A DNA stretch of 64,000 nt from Paenibacillus prosopidis. Its GTDB lineage: Bacteria; Bacillota; Bacilli; Paenibacillales; Paenibacillaceae. The notes under the pieces were generated by a model that was given only the letters and a program-made list of their open reading frames with translations, was not told the origin of the DNA and made no database searches. The position numbers and the translations under genes are program-made. Positions 1 through 9,582 of this stretch are shown piece by piece (positions within the stretch are counted from its first letter, which is position 1; each line of letters starts with the position of its first letter). Location of the stretch: the NCBI RefSeq assembly GCF_003337375.1, contig NZ_QPJD01000009.1, positions 124,001 through 188,000 on the forward strand, given 5' to 3'.

Positions 1-138
1 TTGAAATCATTTTTCCAATATGGTTGATTGTAAAAGGTTTTAATCAGACAATGAAGTCTTGATAAAGGTTCATGCGGTATCCGCAATTGGGGCTGCAGAT
101 TCCAATCAAATAAACACCTAGAAAGGTGGTTCTGAGCG

Positions 139-1437
139 ATGTCGCATGAACTCCAACGTATAAAAGAAATTCATTTACGAGATTACGATTCCCCGAATAT
201 GCAAAGACGATTGTATAAACGTACATTGATTATCGTAGTCATCTCACAAATATTTGGTGGTGCAGGACTTGCTGCAGGAGTTACTGTTGGAGCACTCCTT
301 GCCCAGGATATGTTAGGATCGGAAAGTTTTGCAGGTGTTCCTGCTGCGTTATTAACCCTTGGTTCTGCTGTGGCCGCGCTGCTTGTTGGGCGTATATCTC
401 AACGTTATGGACGTCGTGCGGGGCTCGCAACAGGATTCTTAACAGGAGGTATTGGTGCAATCGGAGTTGTGTTTGCGGCTGTAAGCCATAGTATTGTACT
501 TCTTTTTGCTTCGCTGCTTATCTATGGTGCAGGCACGGCTACAAACTTACAAGCTCGTTATGCAGGTACAGATTTAGCAGCGCCTACACAGCGAGCAACA
601 GCAGTTAGTATTGCAATGGTTTCGACTACATTCGGTGCCGTTGCCGGTCCAAACTTGGTAGATGTTATGGGGCGATTCGCTTTATCGCTTGGTATCCCAG
701 CCCTGGCAGGACCTTTTATATTAGCAGCCGCAGCCTTCATCCTTGCTGGGTTAGTATTTTTAGCTTTCCTCCGCCCGGACCCATTTGTTGTAGCGAAAGC
801 TATTGCCAAAGCCAAGACAAATCAGAGCAGCCCCTCAGACAAGACTACGAAAACAATTACAAGTAACAACCGTGGAATCTTAGTCGGGGCTACCGTTATG
901 ATCTTAACCCAGATCGTAATGATCGCAATCATGACAATGACGCCAATACATATGAAGCATCATGGACATGGTTTGGGTGAGATAGGCTTAGTTATAGGAA
1001 TCCATATTGGCGCGATGTACCTCCCATCCCTCGTGACTGGTATACTTGTTGACAAGGTCGGCCGCACAGCAATGTCGTATGCCTCAGGCGGTGTTCTGCT
1101 TGCTGCTGGTATTGTCGCAGCTGTTGCGCCCGCCGACTCTATTTTGGTACTCATCATCGCACTCTCGTTGCTGGGACTTGGTTGGAACTTTGGCTTAATT
1201 AGTGGGACGGCTATTATCGTGGATGCGACTAATCCAGCGACCCGCGCCAAAACTCAAGGAACGATTGATGTCATGATTGCTTTAGCTGGGGCGTCGGGTG
1301 GAGCGCTTTCTGGTATGGTTGTCGCTCATTCCAGTTACGCAACTCTGTCCCTTGCCGGAGGTTTCCTCTCGCTTTTACTGATACCAGTCGTTATATGGTC
1401 CCGAAACAGGCGAAAAGTAGAAGTATCAAGAAATTAG
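139..1437 (+). CDS. MFS transporter
   Basis: A 432-residue polytopic membrane protein with the 12-helix pattern of the major facilitator superfamily. A hydrophilic, lysine- and serine-rich central loop (about residues 217-245) separates the two six-helix halves, and the loop after helix 2 carries the family-type GRISQRYGRR motif near residue 93. Such proteins are usually proton-driven exporters of small molecules; the substrate cannot be read from the sequence. Start ATG has AAAGGTGG 9 bases upstream. It converges with the SDR gene, with only 5 bases between the stop codons and no obvious hairpin there. Confidence 0.85.
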   Translation: MSHELQRIKEIHLRDYDSPNMQRRLYKRTLIIVVISQIFGGAGLAAGVTVGALLAQDMLGSESFAGVPAALLTLGSAVAALLVGRISQRYGRRAGLATGFLTGGIGAIGVVFAAVSHSIVLLFASLLIYGAGTATNLQARYAGTDLAAPTQRATAVSIAMVSTTFGAVAGPNLVDVMGRFALSLGIPALAGPFILAAAAFILAGLVFLAFLRPDPFVVAKAIAKAKTNQSSPSDKTTKTITSNNRGILVGATVMILTQIVMIAIMTMTPIHMKHHGHGLGEIGLVIGIHIGAMYLPSLVTGILVDKVGRTAMSYASGGVLLAAGIVAAVAPADSILVLIIALSLLGLGWNFGLISGTAIIVDATNPATRAKTQGTIDVMIALAGASGGALSGMVVAHSSYATLSLAGGFLSLLLIPVVIWSRNRRKVEVSRN

Positions 1438-1442
1438 CACTT

Positions 1443-2303
1443 TCACTTACCCCTGCGTGTCATTTCAGCTAAAGCATCCCATTGCTCAGAGGTAACCTCT
1501 GACAGACTATTGAATTGGCCGGCGCCCTGCAGCCATTCTCCTCCGTCAATGGTAACGACTTCACCGTTAATGTAGCCTGCATAGTCGGAGATTAGATAAG
1601 CCGCCAGATTAGCGAGTTCTTCTTTATCACCGATCCGCCGCAGAGGAACGCGGCTTATCATTTTCTCTTCTAGTTCCGGCGTTGGCGAGAGGCGTGACCA
1701 AGCGCCTGCCGTAGGAAATGGACCCGGTGCAATGGCAACCTGGCGGATGCCATATGGGGCCCACTCTACCGCCACAGACCGGGTTAAGGCTAATACCCCT
1801 GCTTTGGCTGCCGCTGATGGTACGACGTATCCCGAGCCATTGGATGCATAAGTCGTAACGATATTGAGCATGGTTCCGCTTCTTCCTTGCTTAATCCATC
1901 TTTTCCCGACCTCCAAAGTGGTGTAGAAGGTGCCGTGCAGAACGATATTCAAGACTGCATCTACCGCTCGGGGTGAGAGGCGTTCGGTAGGACTTATGAA
2001 ATTTCCAGCCGCATTGTTAACCAGCACATCGATATGACCAAAACGGCTTTCCACCGCCTCCATCAGGTCATGAACCTGCGCAGGATCCCGAACGTCGCAG
2101 CTTTTGTAGAACACTTGGCTTCCATCTTGGATTAGGCTCATTTCCTCACTGGCTTTTTTCAACGTATCCTCACGGCGGCTTGCAATCGCAAGCTTAGCAC
2201 CAAGCTCCAGAAACTTTTCCCCCATAGCGCGGCCGAGGCCGGTGGCTCCACCTGTGATGAGAACAACCTTGTCTTTTAATAGGTCTTTCGCAAAAGGTCC
2301 CAT
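1443..2303 (-). CDS. fadH: SDR oxidoreductase, 2,4-dienoyl-CoA reductase type
   Basis: A 286-residue classical short-chain dehydrogenase. The NAD(P)-binding motif TGGATGLG is at residues 17-24 and NNAAG near 96-100. At the usual YxxxK site the sequence is PSAAAKAGV: serine replaces the catalytic tyrosine while lysine is kept, as in 2,4-dienoyl-CoA reductases of the DECR/YkuF class rather than ordinary SDRs. The C-terminal stretch GGEWLQGAGQFN followed by EQWDAL also fits that class. Probable role: NADPH reduction of 2,4-dienoyl-CoA during beta-oxidation of unsaturated fatty acids. Start ATG follows AAAGGAG at good spacing. The 248 bases up to the next gene hold nothing I recognise. Confidence 0.75.
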   Translation of the reverse strand: MGPFAKDLLKDKVVLITGGATGLGRAMGEKFLELGAKLAIASRREDTLKKASEEMSLIQDGSQVFYKSCDVRDPAQVHDLMEAVESRFGHIDVLVNNAAGNFISPTERLSPRAVDAVLNIVLHGTFYTTLEVGKRWIKQGRSGTMLNIVTTYASNGSGYVVPSAAAKAGVLALTRSVAVEWAPYGIRQVAIAPGPFPTAGAWSRLSPTPELEEKMISRVPLRRIGDKEELANLAAYLISDYAGYINGEVVTIDGGEWLQGAGQFNSLSEVTSEQWDALAEMTRRGK

Positions 2304-2551
2304 TTATTCATTCTCCTTTGGATCGAATGTTTGCGCTGAATGACTTTGTTATCTTATTCATATCAAGCAGAGCAAAAGCTTATGTTTCTGAATTAGAAAG
2401 ATCGACCGGTATCAATCTGGAAAGTATGTACAACTGGGAGAGCTCATAGTCCATCACTAGTGCCATATGTAAGATCATATAAAAAAATGGACCTGCAAGC
2501 CTTTGCATGCTTCGGCATACACTGTAAATTATCATTCAACCCCGCAGGGAA

Positions 2552-3862
2552 GTGACCCCGATTATGCTTGTATTTATCCTAAATACGGATCATCAAGAAT
2601 TAGCCCTGAGGCTTACGGAACATAGTGTCCGCAAAACGTTCGCGGATGCCCGGATGATTTCCGTACATGCCGATTATGCAGATGTCATAAACAGGGAAAT
2701 ACGGGAAGACTCCAGCTCATTTTTTATAACTCTTTTTGCGGGTGAACGCATCACCGATTTATTTTTTGAAGAATTGAAGGGCTGGCTCCGGAATCTTCCG
2801 GGCGATTCAGCAGGAATTATCTTGCCACCAATGAAACAAACACAATCTATTCCAAGAGGGCCTGTCATTTGGCGAAAAGAAGCCATCCTGACAGGAGATA
2901 ATCCAGGCTTCTTAACAGCACGACACCTGCCGTTCGAGCACTATATACTGCTTGAAATGCAATTTCGCCTTTCCCCAACCTGGCATTGGAACGAAATACG
3001 GACGGATTCTTGGAAATGCCGGCAGAACCAAAGCGCCAAATGGAAGAACACCCGGGAGGAATGGGATTGTTTACACCCCGTTTTGGCGGCGAAGCCTTCA
3101 GCCGGCAGTTCCAGCGATCATCCATTGATCAGCGTAGTGATTTGCACGTACAACAATGCCGGATATTTAGAATGGGCTATCCGCAGCGTACTTGTTCAAA
3201 CTTTCCCGGAGTGGGAGCTCCTGATTGTTGATGACGGGTCACAGGATGATACGGCGCGCATATTGGGTGATGTGACCGATAATCCCCGTATCTCCATCTT
3301 TCGCAATGAGGTGAACCGCGGGAAAAGCTTTTGTTTAAACCAGGCGCTTTCAAAGGCTGAGGGAAGTTGGCTGGTTGAACTGGATGCGGATGATTGGTTG
3401 ACACCCGACTGCCTGGCTGTCTTTGCGGATAAAGTGAATAACATGACGAAGCAAGGAGCTTATTACGCCGATCATTACGAATGGTTTGAAAGAGACAATA
3501 AACAGCTGATTTTTCGCAAGAGAAAGTCCGCCCTATCCACGTTTTCGCCAGAAATACTGCTCGATCAAGCATATCCGCTTGCTCCGAGGTGTTATCATGT
3601 TCAATCGTTGAAGGAATTGGGAGGTTGGTGGGAGTCAGACCCCTTTGGAGGCCGATTATACGAAGATTTTCAAATGCTGATTCGATTATCCTTGAAACAA
3701 CCTGTTCAGCATATAGACAAAGCATTGTATCATCGGAGACTCCGAAAGGGTAGCATGACAAGCTCTAATCACACCTGCTATGAATCTTGGAAAAGATGGT
3801 TTCATTCCATTATAGAACTCGGACAGAGTTTGAAAAAAAGTGAATCCAAAGGCTCCGATTAA
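2552..3862 (+). CDS. Glycosyltransferase family 2 with unknown N-terminal domain
   Basis: A 436-residue protein. From about residue 190 it has a GT-A/GT2 fold: SVVICTYNN, then LLIVDDGSQDDT, then the metal-binding ELDADDW near residue 276. The first 185 residues do not match a family I recognise. GT2 enzymes transfer a sugar from a nucleotide donor at the inner membrane face or in the cytoplasm. Start is uncertain: GTG at 2552 has AGGGA directly before it, and ATG at 2564 has that site about 12 bases upstream. It sits beside DUF2642 coat-type genes and the decaying GDP-sugar locus, so a spore-surface or envelope glycan is a reasonable but unproven target. Confidence 0.8.
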   Translation: MTPIMLVFILNTDHQELALRLTEHSVRKTFADARMISVHADYADVINREIREDSSSFFITLFAGERITDLFFEELKGWLRNLPGDSAGIILPPMKQTQSIPRGPVIWRKEAILTGDNPGFLTARHLPFEHYILLEMQFRLSPTWHWNEIRTDSWKCRQNQSAKWKNTREEWDCLHPVLAAKPSAGSSSDHPLISVVICTYNNAGYLEWAIRSVLVQTFPEWELLIVDDGSQDDTARILGDVTDNPRISIFRNEVNRGKSFCLNQALSKAEGSWLVELDADDWLTPDCLAVFADKVNNMTKQGAYYADHYEWFERDNKQLIFRKRKSALSTFSPEILLDQAYPLAPRCYHVQSLKELGGWWESDPFGGRLYEDFQMLIRLSLKQPVQHIDKALYHRRLRKGSMTSSNHTCYESWKRWFHSIIELGQSLKKSESKGSD

Positions 3863-3868
3863 AAAAAG

Positions 3869-4069
3869 TTAGACCGGAAGAATGCGTACGAATTCCGTAT
3901 TAACTTCCAATACGGTGACTTGCCCCCCAGCCGAATATGCATCTGGAGCTGTCTGTACCGTAAAAAAACCATCGCTAACCCCGGACAATGTTCCTACAAT
4001 AAATTGTGTGGTCTGAAAAACCTCGACGGAACGACCGATAAATCGTGCCAACGCTTGAGTAAAATCCAT
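3869..4069 (-). CDS. DUF2642-like spore coat-type small protein
   Basis: A 66-residue protein, essentially one small beta-domain with the pattern IGRSVEVFQTTQFIVGTLSGV...FFTVQTAP...VNTEFVRILPV. This resembles DUF2642 domains found in Bacillales spore coat and exosporium proteins. Start ATG has GAGGTG nine bases upstream. It lies 26 bases downstream of a larger gene with the same domain type, so the two probably form an operon. Its stop is only 6 bases from the stop of the convergent GT2 gene. The coat role is inferred from the domain family and neighbours. Confidence 0.6.
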   Translation of the reverse strand: MDFTQALARFIGRSVEVFQTTQFIVGTLSGVSDGFFTVQTAPDAYSAGGQVTVLEVNTEFVRILPV

Positions 4070-4095
4070 GCCAACTTACACCTCGATTCATAAAT

Positions 4096-4539
4096 TTAGA
4101 CAAATGTATTAATATCAGTAAGCGGGACGAGTACGATCGCGCCGGTAGGTTCGAGAATTGCCACGTAGTCCGTTCCTACTTCAATTAATGTACCTGAAAT
4201 CGCACCGGCATCGGTCTCGACGACGATAGAGGTATTTAAGCGAGCTAGCAGAACATCTCGGATGCCCGGTGCTGTAGCTAGAGCACTGACCTGAGCCTGT
4301 AAAATGTTTACATCGTTGCGAATTTGATTGGTGAAGTCAGTGAGCCGCGAAATTTCTGCGGAAAGTCTGTTAATCCTACTCTGGTACACTCTTGTAATTC
4401 TTGCAATTTGCTGTCTCAGTCGCCTTAACTGTTTCAAAAAAGAATTCCCGGTCTTCTTTTTCTTTTTCCGACGACGGCAGAGTTTTAACTTTTTATGCGG
4501 AGGACAAGGTAATTTTTTAATTACTTTACATACACTCAC
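4096..4539 (-). CDS. Basic coiled-coil protein with C-terminal DUF2642 domain
   Basis: A 147-residue protein in three parts: a strongly basic, cysteine-containing N-terminus with a run of lysines (residues 3-29), a probable coiled coil (about 32-85), and a C-terminal beta-domain (about 98-147) of DUF2642 type with VETDAGAISGTLIEVGTDYVAI and a final VPLTDIN. Similar domains occur in Bacillales spore coat proteins. Start GTG at 4539 has only a weak upstream GGAG. A CATA-N3-TA element lies about 37 bases upstream of the start (see separate entry). Likely co-transcribed with the smaller DUF2642 gene downstream. Confidence 0.6.
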   Translation of the reverse strand: MSVCKVIKKLPCPPHKKLKLCRRRKKKKKTGNSFLKQLRRLRQQIARITRVYQSRINRLSAEISRLTDFTNQIRNDVNILQAQVSALATAPGIRDVLLARLNTSIVVETDAGAISGTLIEVGTDYVAILEPTGAIVLVPLTDINTFV

Positions 4540-4575
4540 TTCTTATTCTCAGCTCCCTTTGGTATGAGTTCCTTG

Positions 4576-4584
4576 TAATTTATG
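4576..4584 (-). promoter_or_regulatory. Possible sigma-K/E-type -10 element
   Basis: Read on the minus strand this is CATAAATTA, which fits the CATA-N3-TA form of mother-cell sigma-K -10 elements. It lies about 37 bases upstream of the coat-type gene. I could not find a convincing -35, so support is weak. Confidence 0.25.
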
Positions 4585-4762
4585 CAGGACGAATAGGGGG
4601 GGAAGCTAGTCTATACGAAGATGATGAAATCACCTAGACAAGCAAAGAACACTTACTTAGAACCTATGCTAAGAACAAACGCCGTGCCCGTCGGATCGCT
4701 GCTGACATATTAGTAACAATCGAATTTATCTAATATCAGATCCGGAGAAGGAGGGCCTATCT

Positions 4763-5834
4763 TTGCGAGTTAAAGCTGTCATTATGGCTGGAGGGAAAGG
4801 CACCCGGTTCTGGCCATATAGCCGGTCTCATTTTCCGAAACAATTTTTATCTATCCTTAATGAAGGAACCTTATTGCAAAATACCGTAAAAAGATTGAGA
4901 TCATTTCTGCCCGTTGAGGATATTTATGTAACTTCCCTTCATAGCTATATTTCGCAAATAAGAAAACAGCTTCCCATGATTCCTGAAAAAAATCTAATAG
5001 CTGAACCGGTAGCGAAGGATACTGCCGCCTGTATCGGGTTTTCAGCTCTCAGGCTGACGGAGAAGGAAGATTCGGTTTTAATTACGTTACCTTCTGATCA
5101 TTATATATCCGATCCGGAAATATACTGTCAGGCTCTGCAAACAGCAGTCCAAAGGGCGGAGCATGAAACCTGCGTCGTTACGATAGGCGTCAAACCGACC
5201 CGTCCCGAGACAGAGTATGGTTATATTAGAGTCTCTCAGAAGACGGCCTGCGACGATAATGAATTGGTACCGGTTCAACAATTTATTGAAAAACCGCGAG
5301 TTTCCGTAGCGCAAAACATATTTGCAGACGGGCAGCATTATTGGAATACGGGTGCTTTTGTATGGAAAACGTCTACCATATTCCAATTAATGGAGTCCCA
5401 TTTGCCGGACTTGTATGAAAAACTATTGCAGATCAAGAAATTGATAGGACAAAAAATGGATTACAATCAGTTTTACACTATTTATAGTGAGATCGAAAAA
5501 CAATCCATAGATTTCGGTATTATTGAAAAATGCCGCTCTATCTATATGGTCCCCGTTCAATGCGGATGGGACGATCTAGGTAAAGGGATGCACTTGAACA
5601 AACGGCCGAAAAGGATCATCAACAAAATATCGTATACGGACTCCTGAAGGAATCGACACCAAAAACAATGTGATTTACGGGAAATCCGATCAATTGGTCG
5701 CTACCATCGGAATAGAGAATTTGTTAATTGTTTCGACAAAGGACGCACTGCTCGTTTGCCGTAAAGACCGTACGAAGGATATAAAAGAATTATATGAATT
5801 ATTGGATCAAAAGGGTTACAAAAAATATCTTTAA
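4763..5834 (+). pseudogene. manC: Mannose-1-phosphate guanylyltransferase, two frameshifts
   Basis: The first 270 residues are a good GDP-mannose pyrophosphorylase: MAGGKGTRFWPYSR signature, PKQFLS, the LPSDHYI region, and GWDDLG. The start is TTG behind GGAGGG. After GWDDLG the frame breaks twice. Frame 2 (from about 5587) reads DALEQTAEKDHQQNIVYGLLK; frame 3 (from 5649) reads GIDTKNNVIYG and continues to a normal C-terminus ending at 5834. Each break is explained by one missing base, near 5584 and near 5648. The ancestral enzyme made GDP-mannose. Either real decay or two assembly errors; decay of nearby genes favours the former. Confidence 0.8.
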
Positions 5835-6320
5835 TAGCCTGGAAACATTGTTTGGATATATAATAGATTGGTTAAACATAAGCGCCAAGATAGTCCAAAT
5901 AAAAGCTCGGGCTTATAGCAAAACCGGCTTTATCTGAGCGGAAGGCCGGATATTCGTCCCGAAGGCGCTCATTTTAGCCGGATAGTGAGCTTTGGGACAA
6001 GCTCGGTTGCAATCGTCCGCTGACTTCCGGTAGCGGATTGATCTTCAGTGCGAAATTGTTGCAGAAGAAACTCGTCATCCAGATTGAATTGTCATCAGCA
6101 AGCGTTGGTGGTAAGTAGCCCTCGATCGAGATGGTAAATCACCATGAGGGAAGCCGCCTTTCATTTACGAAAAAAGGAAACCTGCCAGATCCAGTTTGGG
6201 TAAGTAAAAGGAAAGTCTCATTTTGGGACTTTCCTTTCATCGTCTCTAAATGACGTCAGACCTTTGACAGCGTACACCTTTAATTACCGGATATTATGGG
6301 TTAGCAGCAACATAGGCTTA
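5835..6320. other. Gene-free stretch between manC remnant and APS kinase
   Basis: No open reading frame here resembles a protein I know on either strand. It holds a small inverted repeat near 6117-6150 (CCCTC and ATGGT arms pairing with ACCAT and GAGGG) and a terminator-like hairpin at 6207-6237. It may be the eroded remains of another glycan gene. Confidence 0.4.
6207..6237. terminator. Hairpin terminator
   Basis: Arms AAAGGAAAGTC (6207-6217) and GACTTTCCTTT (6227-6237) pair perfectly around a 9-base loop. The A/T ends give short U-runs in both directions, so it may serve both the manC remnant and the APS kinase gene. Confidence 0.6.
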
Positions 6321-6947
6321 TTATTTCATCTCTTCGTCGAAATGAATAAATCCTTGCTGCCGCAAATAAGCGAGCACCTTTAGCGCACTTTTTTCAGAAG
6401 TTTCAAATTCAGTATCAATCATTAAGTCCGGATGCTCAGGTTCCTCATATGGATCGGAGATACCTGTAAACTGTACAACTTCCCCGTCAAGAGCGCGCCG
6501 GTACAAACCTTTTACATCCCTGTGAATACATTCCTTTAGAGAGCATTTTACGTATACTTCCACAAATGGATCGAGTTCATGTTTCAAATAGTCTCTCATC
6601 GCTTTGTAAGGGGTAATAAATGAGGCCAACACAATGATATGATTACGGGAAAGGAGCTTTGCAATAAATGCCGCGCGTTCGATATTTTTAAACCGGTCTT
6701 CTTGGGAAAATCCTAACTCTGCACAGAGATGTTTTCTAACTTCATCACCATCTAATATTTCGACCGAAAACCTGACCGCCGACAGCTTATCTTTAACCAA
6801 TTGACAGATGGTACTTTTCCCTGCACCGGATAAACCGGTAAACCATACCGTAATTCCTTGAAATATTGATAAGTGTGTATTGAATTCTTTTTGCAATCTG
6901 TACATATGACGGAAAGTGATACGACTTAGGGAAGCCATGGATGACAT
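6321..6947 (-). CDS. cysC: Adenylyl-sulfate (APS) kinase
   Basis: A 208-residue APS kinase, which phosphorylates adenosine 5'-phosphosulfate to PAPS, the sulfuryl donor for sulfotransferases. The P-loop GLSGAGKST is at residues 38-46, followed by the family motifs LDGDEVRKHL, LGFSQEDR..NIER, FITPYKAMRD and DVKGLYRRA..FTGISDPYEEPEHPDL. Length is normal. No clear ribosome binding site precedes the ATG at 6947, so the start is uncertain. No ATP sulfurylase gene lies nearby. Its likely partner is the sulfotransferase gene upstream on the same strand, separated only by a glycosyltransferase remnant. Confidence 0.85.
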   Translation of the reverse strand: MSSMASLSRITFRHMYRLQKEFNTHLSIFQGITVWFTGLSGAGKSTICQLVKDKLSAVRFSVEILDGDEVRKHLCAELGFSQEDRFKNIERAAFIAKLLSRNHIIVLASFITPYKAMRDYLKHELDPFVEVYVKCSLKECIHRDVKGLYRRALDGEVVQFTGISDPYEEPEHPDLMIDTEFETSEKSALKVLAYLRQQGFIHFDEEMK

Positions 6948-6956
6948 AAACGTTGT

Positions 6957-7246
6957 TTACGGCCTGGAATCAACAGTCTTATCAGGCAGATGAACCGGCA
7001 TTCGATAAGTTTGATGGACTTTCTCCTCCATTCGGGAGGCCATTGGGAGGTAATAAATTTCTTCAATATCCTGAACAAGATAAAACGGGATGCCTCGACC
7101 GCCCCGACTGGGGTCGCAGCTATTTAAAACGATGGACAAGGTCTTCCACCAGTCGCTATTTTTATAGCAACTAAGGCGAAAAGATGAGTATGAAATCCCA
7201 GATCAACCAAACTATCTAGATGTTCAACGACATTCTTGAAATCAAT
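6957..7246 (-). pseudogene. Remnant of a GT4-type glycosyltransferase
   Basis: Read on the minus strand, two frames give a recognisable N-terminal part of a GT4 enzyme: IDFKNVVEHLDSLVDLGFH..HLFAL, then after a frame change SDWWKTLSIVLNSCDP and FYLVQDIEEIYYLP..TYRMPVHL. The VQD-E-FYP pattern followed by a TYR motif is typical of rhamnan-type and related GT4 enzymes. The C-terminal half is absent, cut just before the APS kinase gene. At least one frameshift and a large deletion make it non-functional. Confidence 0.55.
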
Positions 7247-7291
7247 CGTACAGAGAACCTGTTTATGTTCAACTTAAGAACGTACTCGATT

Positions 7292-8086
7292 CTACCCATT
7301 ACAATCAGGGTATACACCTTTACTATTACTATTATTATCCTTTAAAAAGGAATTCAGCTTTACTTTATCCTCTGTGTTTAATTCTTCAATTTGATTCATT
7401 AACTTTTCTTTTACAAAATTGTAGAATTTAATGTCGATTTCATTATTATCTTCAATAAGTTTAATAATCCCACTAGATAATTCATGTATTCTAGGTCTAA
7501 TCTTTGTAACATTTGTCTTTCTATAATCAATATTTCTCCAACCTAGTTTCTCTTTCATTAAAAAAAAGGATTCAGCAAACATTTCGGTAATACCAGCTAC
7601 TACAAAATACTTTTGAATATTTTGTTTAGCATTTTCTAACAATTTCATTTTTTCAGAATGGGAATTTCCAGAAATTAGACGGGTTTGTTTGTTCCTATTA
7701 GCAGGGTATTTGATATACTCCTCTAAACTAAAATTTAAAAGTTGATGATGCATTGAGTTATTTTTATCCAACCATGGTGGCCATGAAAAACTGTGTATAA
7801 AATAATACTCAGAGATTAATCTGTCAATTGGGTTTCTTAATAAGGTAACATACATAAATGGTTGGTTAAAATATTCGTGAATACCAAAAGGAAAATGACC
7901 TTGAACACACTGTGGTTGTGGCTTTGTTAATGAAATCTCTTTCAGTTTGTCATTTATTATCCTATCTTCTGTAAGGTAAACATTATATGTTAATTCTTTC
8001 GAGTAATTGTTATTAATAACGTGATTAAGAGATTCACCTCCAGTTTTTGCTATATGAAGATGTATTAACATTTTGTTGTTAACCAA
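7292..8086 (-). CDS. Sulfotransferase family protein
   Basis: A 264-residue protein with both PAPS-binding signatures of the sulfotransferase superfamily: the 5'-phosphosulfate loop HIAKTGGES at residues 11-19 and the 3'-phosphate motif LLRNPIDRLISEYYF near residues 78-92. Length fits carbohydrate sulfotransferases of the Sulfotransfer_2 type, which move sulfate from PAPS to sugar hydroxyls. Start TTG at 8086 follows GAGGTG by about 8 bases; an in-frame ATG lies five codons in. The gene is visibly richer in A/T than its neighbours, suggesting transfer from elsewhere. With the nearby APS kinase it forms a donor-plus-transferase pair for a sulfated glycan; the acceptor is unknown. Confidence 0.75.
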   Translation of the reverse strand: MVNNKMLIHLHIAKTGGESLNHVINNNYSKELTYNVYLTEDRIINDKLKEISLTKPQPQCVQGHFPFGIHEYFNQPFMYVTLLRNPIDRLISEYYFIHSFSWPPWLDKNNSMHHQLLNFSLEEYIKYPANRNKQTRLISGNSHSEKMKLLENAKQNIQKYFVVAGITEMFAESFFLMKEKLGWRNIDYRKTNVTKIRPRIHELSSGIIKLIEDNNEIDIKFYNFVKEKLMNQIEELNTEDKVKLNSFLKDNNSNSKGVYPDCNG

Positions 8087-8647
8087 TTAATAATCACCTC
8101 TTAAATGTATTTTATGAACATACTGAGCTAGCTGCCTGTGCTTATAAGGAGGTTCCTAGAGCCTTGTTAAGGAGATGAACCGGAGAAACAATTACGGATG
8201 TAACATAAGAGATACAGTTTATCGACCTATTTCAAATCGTATCCCATATATTCAAAAAATGAGCAGCTCCCACTTTAGGTATAACAATATCATCTGGAAA
8301 ACATCCCCTCATAAGACTATAAATCCATGCGAACCAGCTTATATTGCGTAACATGAAATACTGTCGGTATCGTTGTTTTTTAAGTTCTCCTCTGCCATGC
8401 TCATCACTCCCGTAATTATTCGTTTCCCTCTTCTCCCGTCTTAAATCTTCCACCTATTGCTTCCTTTTTTCAGTTCAGAACATCGTATGCTAATGTGAAA
8501 AATCCGTAATAAACGAATTCATCAAATTCTCTAATTTAGCCGGATTCTCCCCTATTAAAGGCAATCGCCGTGACGATATGTGTTCAGCTGACATATTGAT
8601 ATTACAGTTAGCCTAATTCGCCAGTATTTAATGGTGGGATTCGTAAC
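8087..8647. other. Decayed stretch, possible gene fragment
   Basis: A minus-strand reading frame at 8232-8453 (73 codons) contains KKQRYRQYFMLRNISWFAWIY, which looks like the C-terminal tail of a GT2 enzyme (RNxxWF pattern), but it lacks a clear start signal and catalytic region. The rest has no recognisable gene. I treat it as erosion debris of the glycan locus. Confidence 0.35.
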
Positions 8648-9582
8648 ATGAAAGCTTTATTACGGGAATCACCTACTTTGCCGGCAGCCATCTGGCCGAG
8701 TATTTATTGTCTCGCGGAAACGTTAAAGTGTATGGAACGTATCGGCTAAGAAGCCGAATGGAGCACATCCAGCATCTATGTAGAGCTTGTGGAGTGTGAA
8801 TTGAAGGATCCCTATTCCGTGAATCGAATGAAATGAAATTCGTCTTGATTTAATTTTTCACCTTGCCGCTCAAAGCTTCGTCCCCACGGATACGCCTAAT
8901 TAACAATAGTGTCAGCCGGATCAATATCTTTGAGGCTGTCCTAAAATACGACTCTGATTGCAAAATCCAAATCTCTTGCTCTAGCGAGGAATACAGGATG
9001 GTCTATCCGGAAAAAATGGCCATCATGGAAACGAATCCGCTGGGTCCGCTGAGTTCTTATGCAGTAAGCAAGGCTCAGGATTTTCTCGGCTATCAATATT
9101 ATCAAAGCTATGGGATGAAATTCTTCCGTACCCGTACCTTCAATCATACCGGCCCGAGACGGGGGTAACATTTTGTTACTTCTAATTTCGCCAAACAAAT
9201 TTCCAAAATTGAATTTGGTTTGCAGCAGCAGAAATTGTTAGTTGGCAATCTTCAAGCGAAAAGGGATTATACCGATGTAAGAGACGTTGTGAGGGGTTAT
9301 TGGTTGTCTCTTGAGAAAGGCGAACCGGGTGAAGTTTATAATATCGTAGCCGGAACGGCAGTTACCATCGAAGAAATGCTTCAAACATTACTTTCGTTTA
9401 CGGATGCGGAAATTGAGATAGAAGTAGATCCAATTCGTCTTCGTCCATCCAACGCGGAGATCCTATAGGGGGATTCCTCCGTGTTCTCGAGAAGAACCGG
9501 TTGGGTGCCGGAGATTCCGTTCGAGAAAAAGATGGAGGATTTGTTGAATTATTGGAGGCACATTCAGCACGAAAGAAAATAG
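8648..9582 (+). pseudogene. GDP-sugar SDR dehydratase/reductase, copy 1, degenerate
   Basis: Pieces in several frames add up to a near full-length extended SDR of the GDP-mannose dehydratase/reductase type: MKAL..TGITYFAGSHLAEYL at the start, NIFEAVLKYD, ISCSSEEYRMVYPE, SSYAVSKAQDFLGYQYYQSYG (YxxxK), RTFNHTGPRRG, then after a stop NLQAKRDYTDVRDVV, and a final GDSSVFSRRTGWVPEIPFEK ending at 9582. At least four frameshifts or stops interrupt it. The ancestral role would be making a GDP-6-deoxyhexose from GDP-mannose, matching the broken manC genes. Confidence 0.75.

Noticed and set aside
6953..7174. Plus-strand 73-codon reading frame
   Set aside because: The minus strand of the same bases gives recognisable GT4 text, so the plus-strand frame is a shadow of a remnant.
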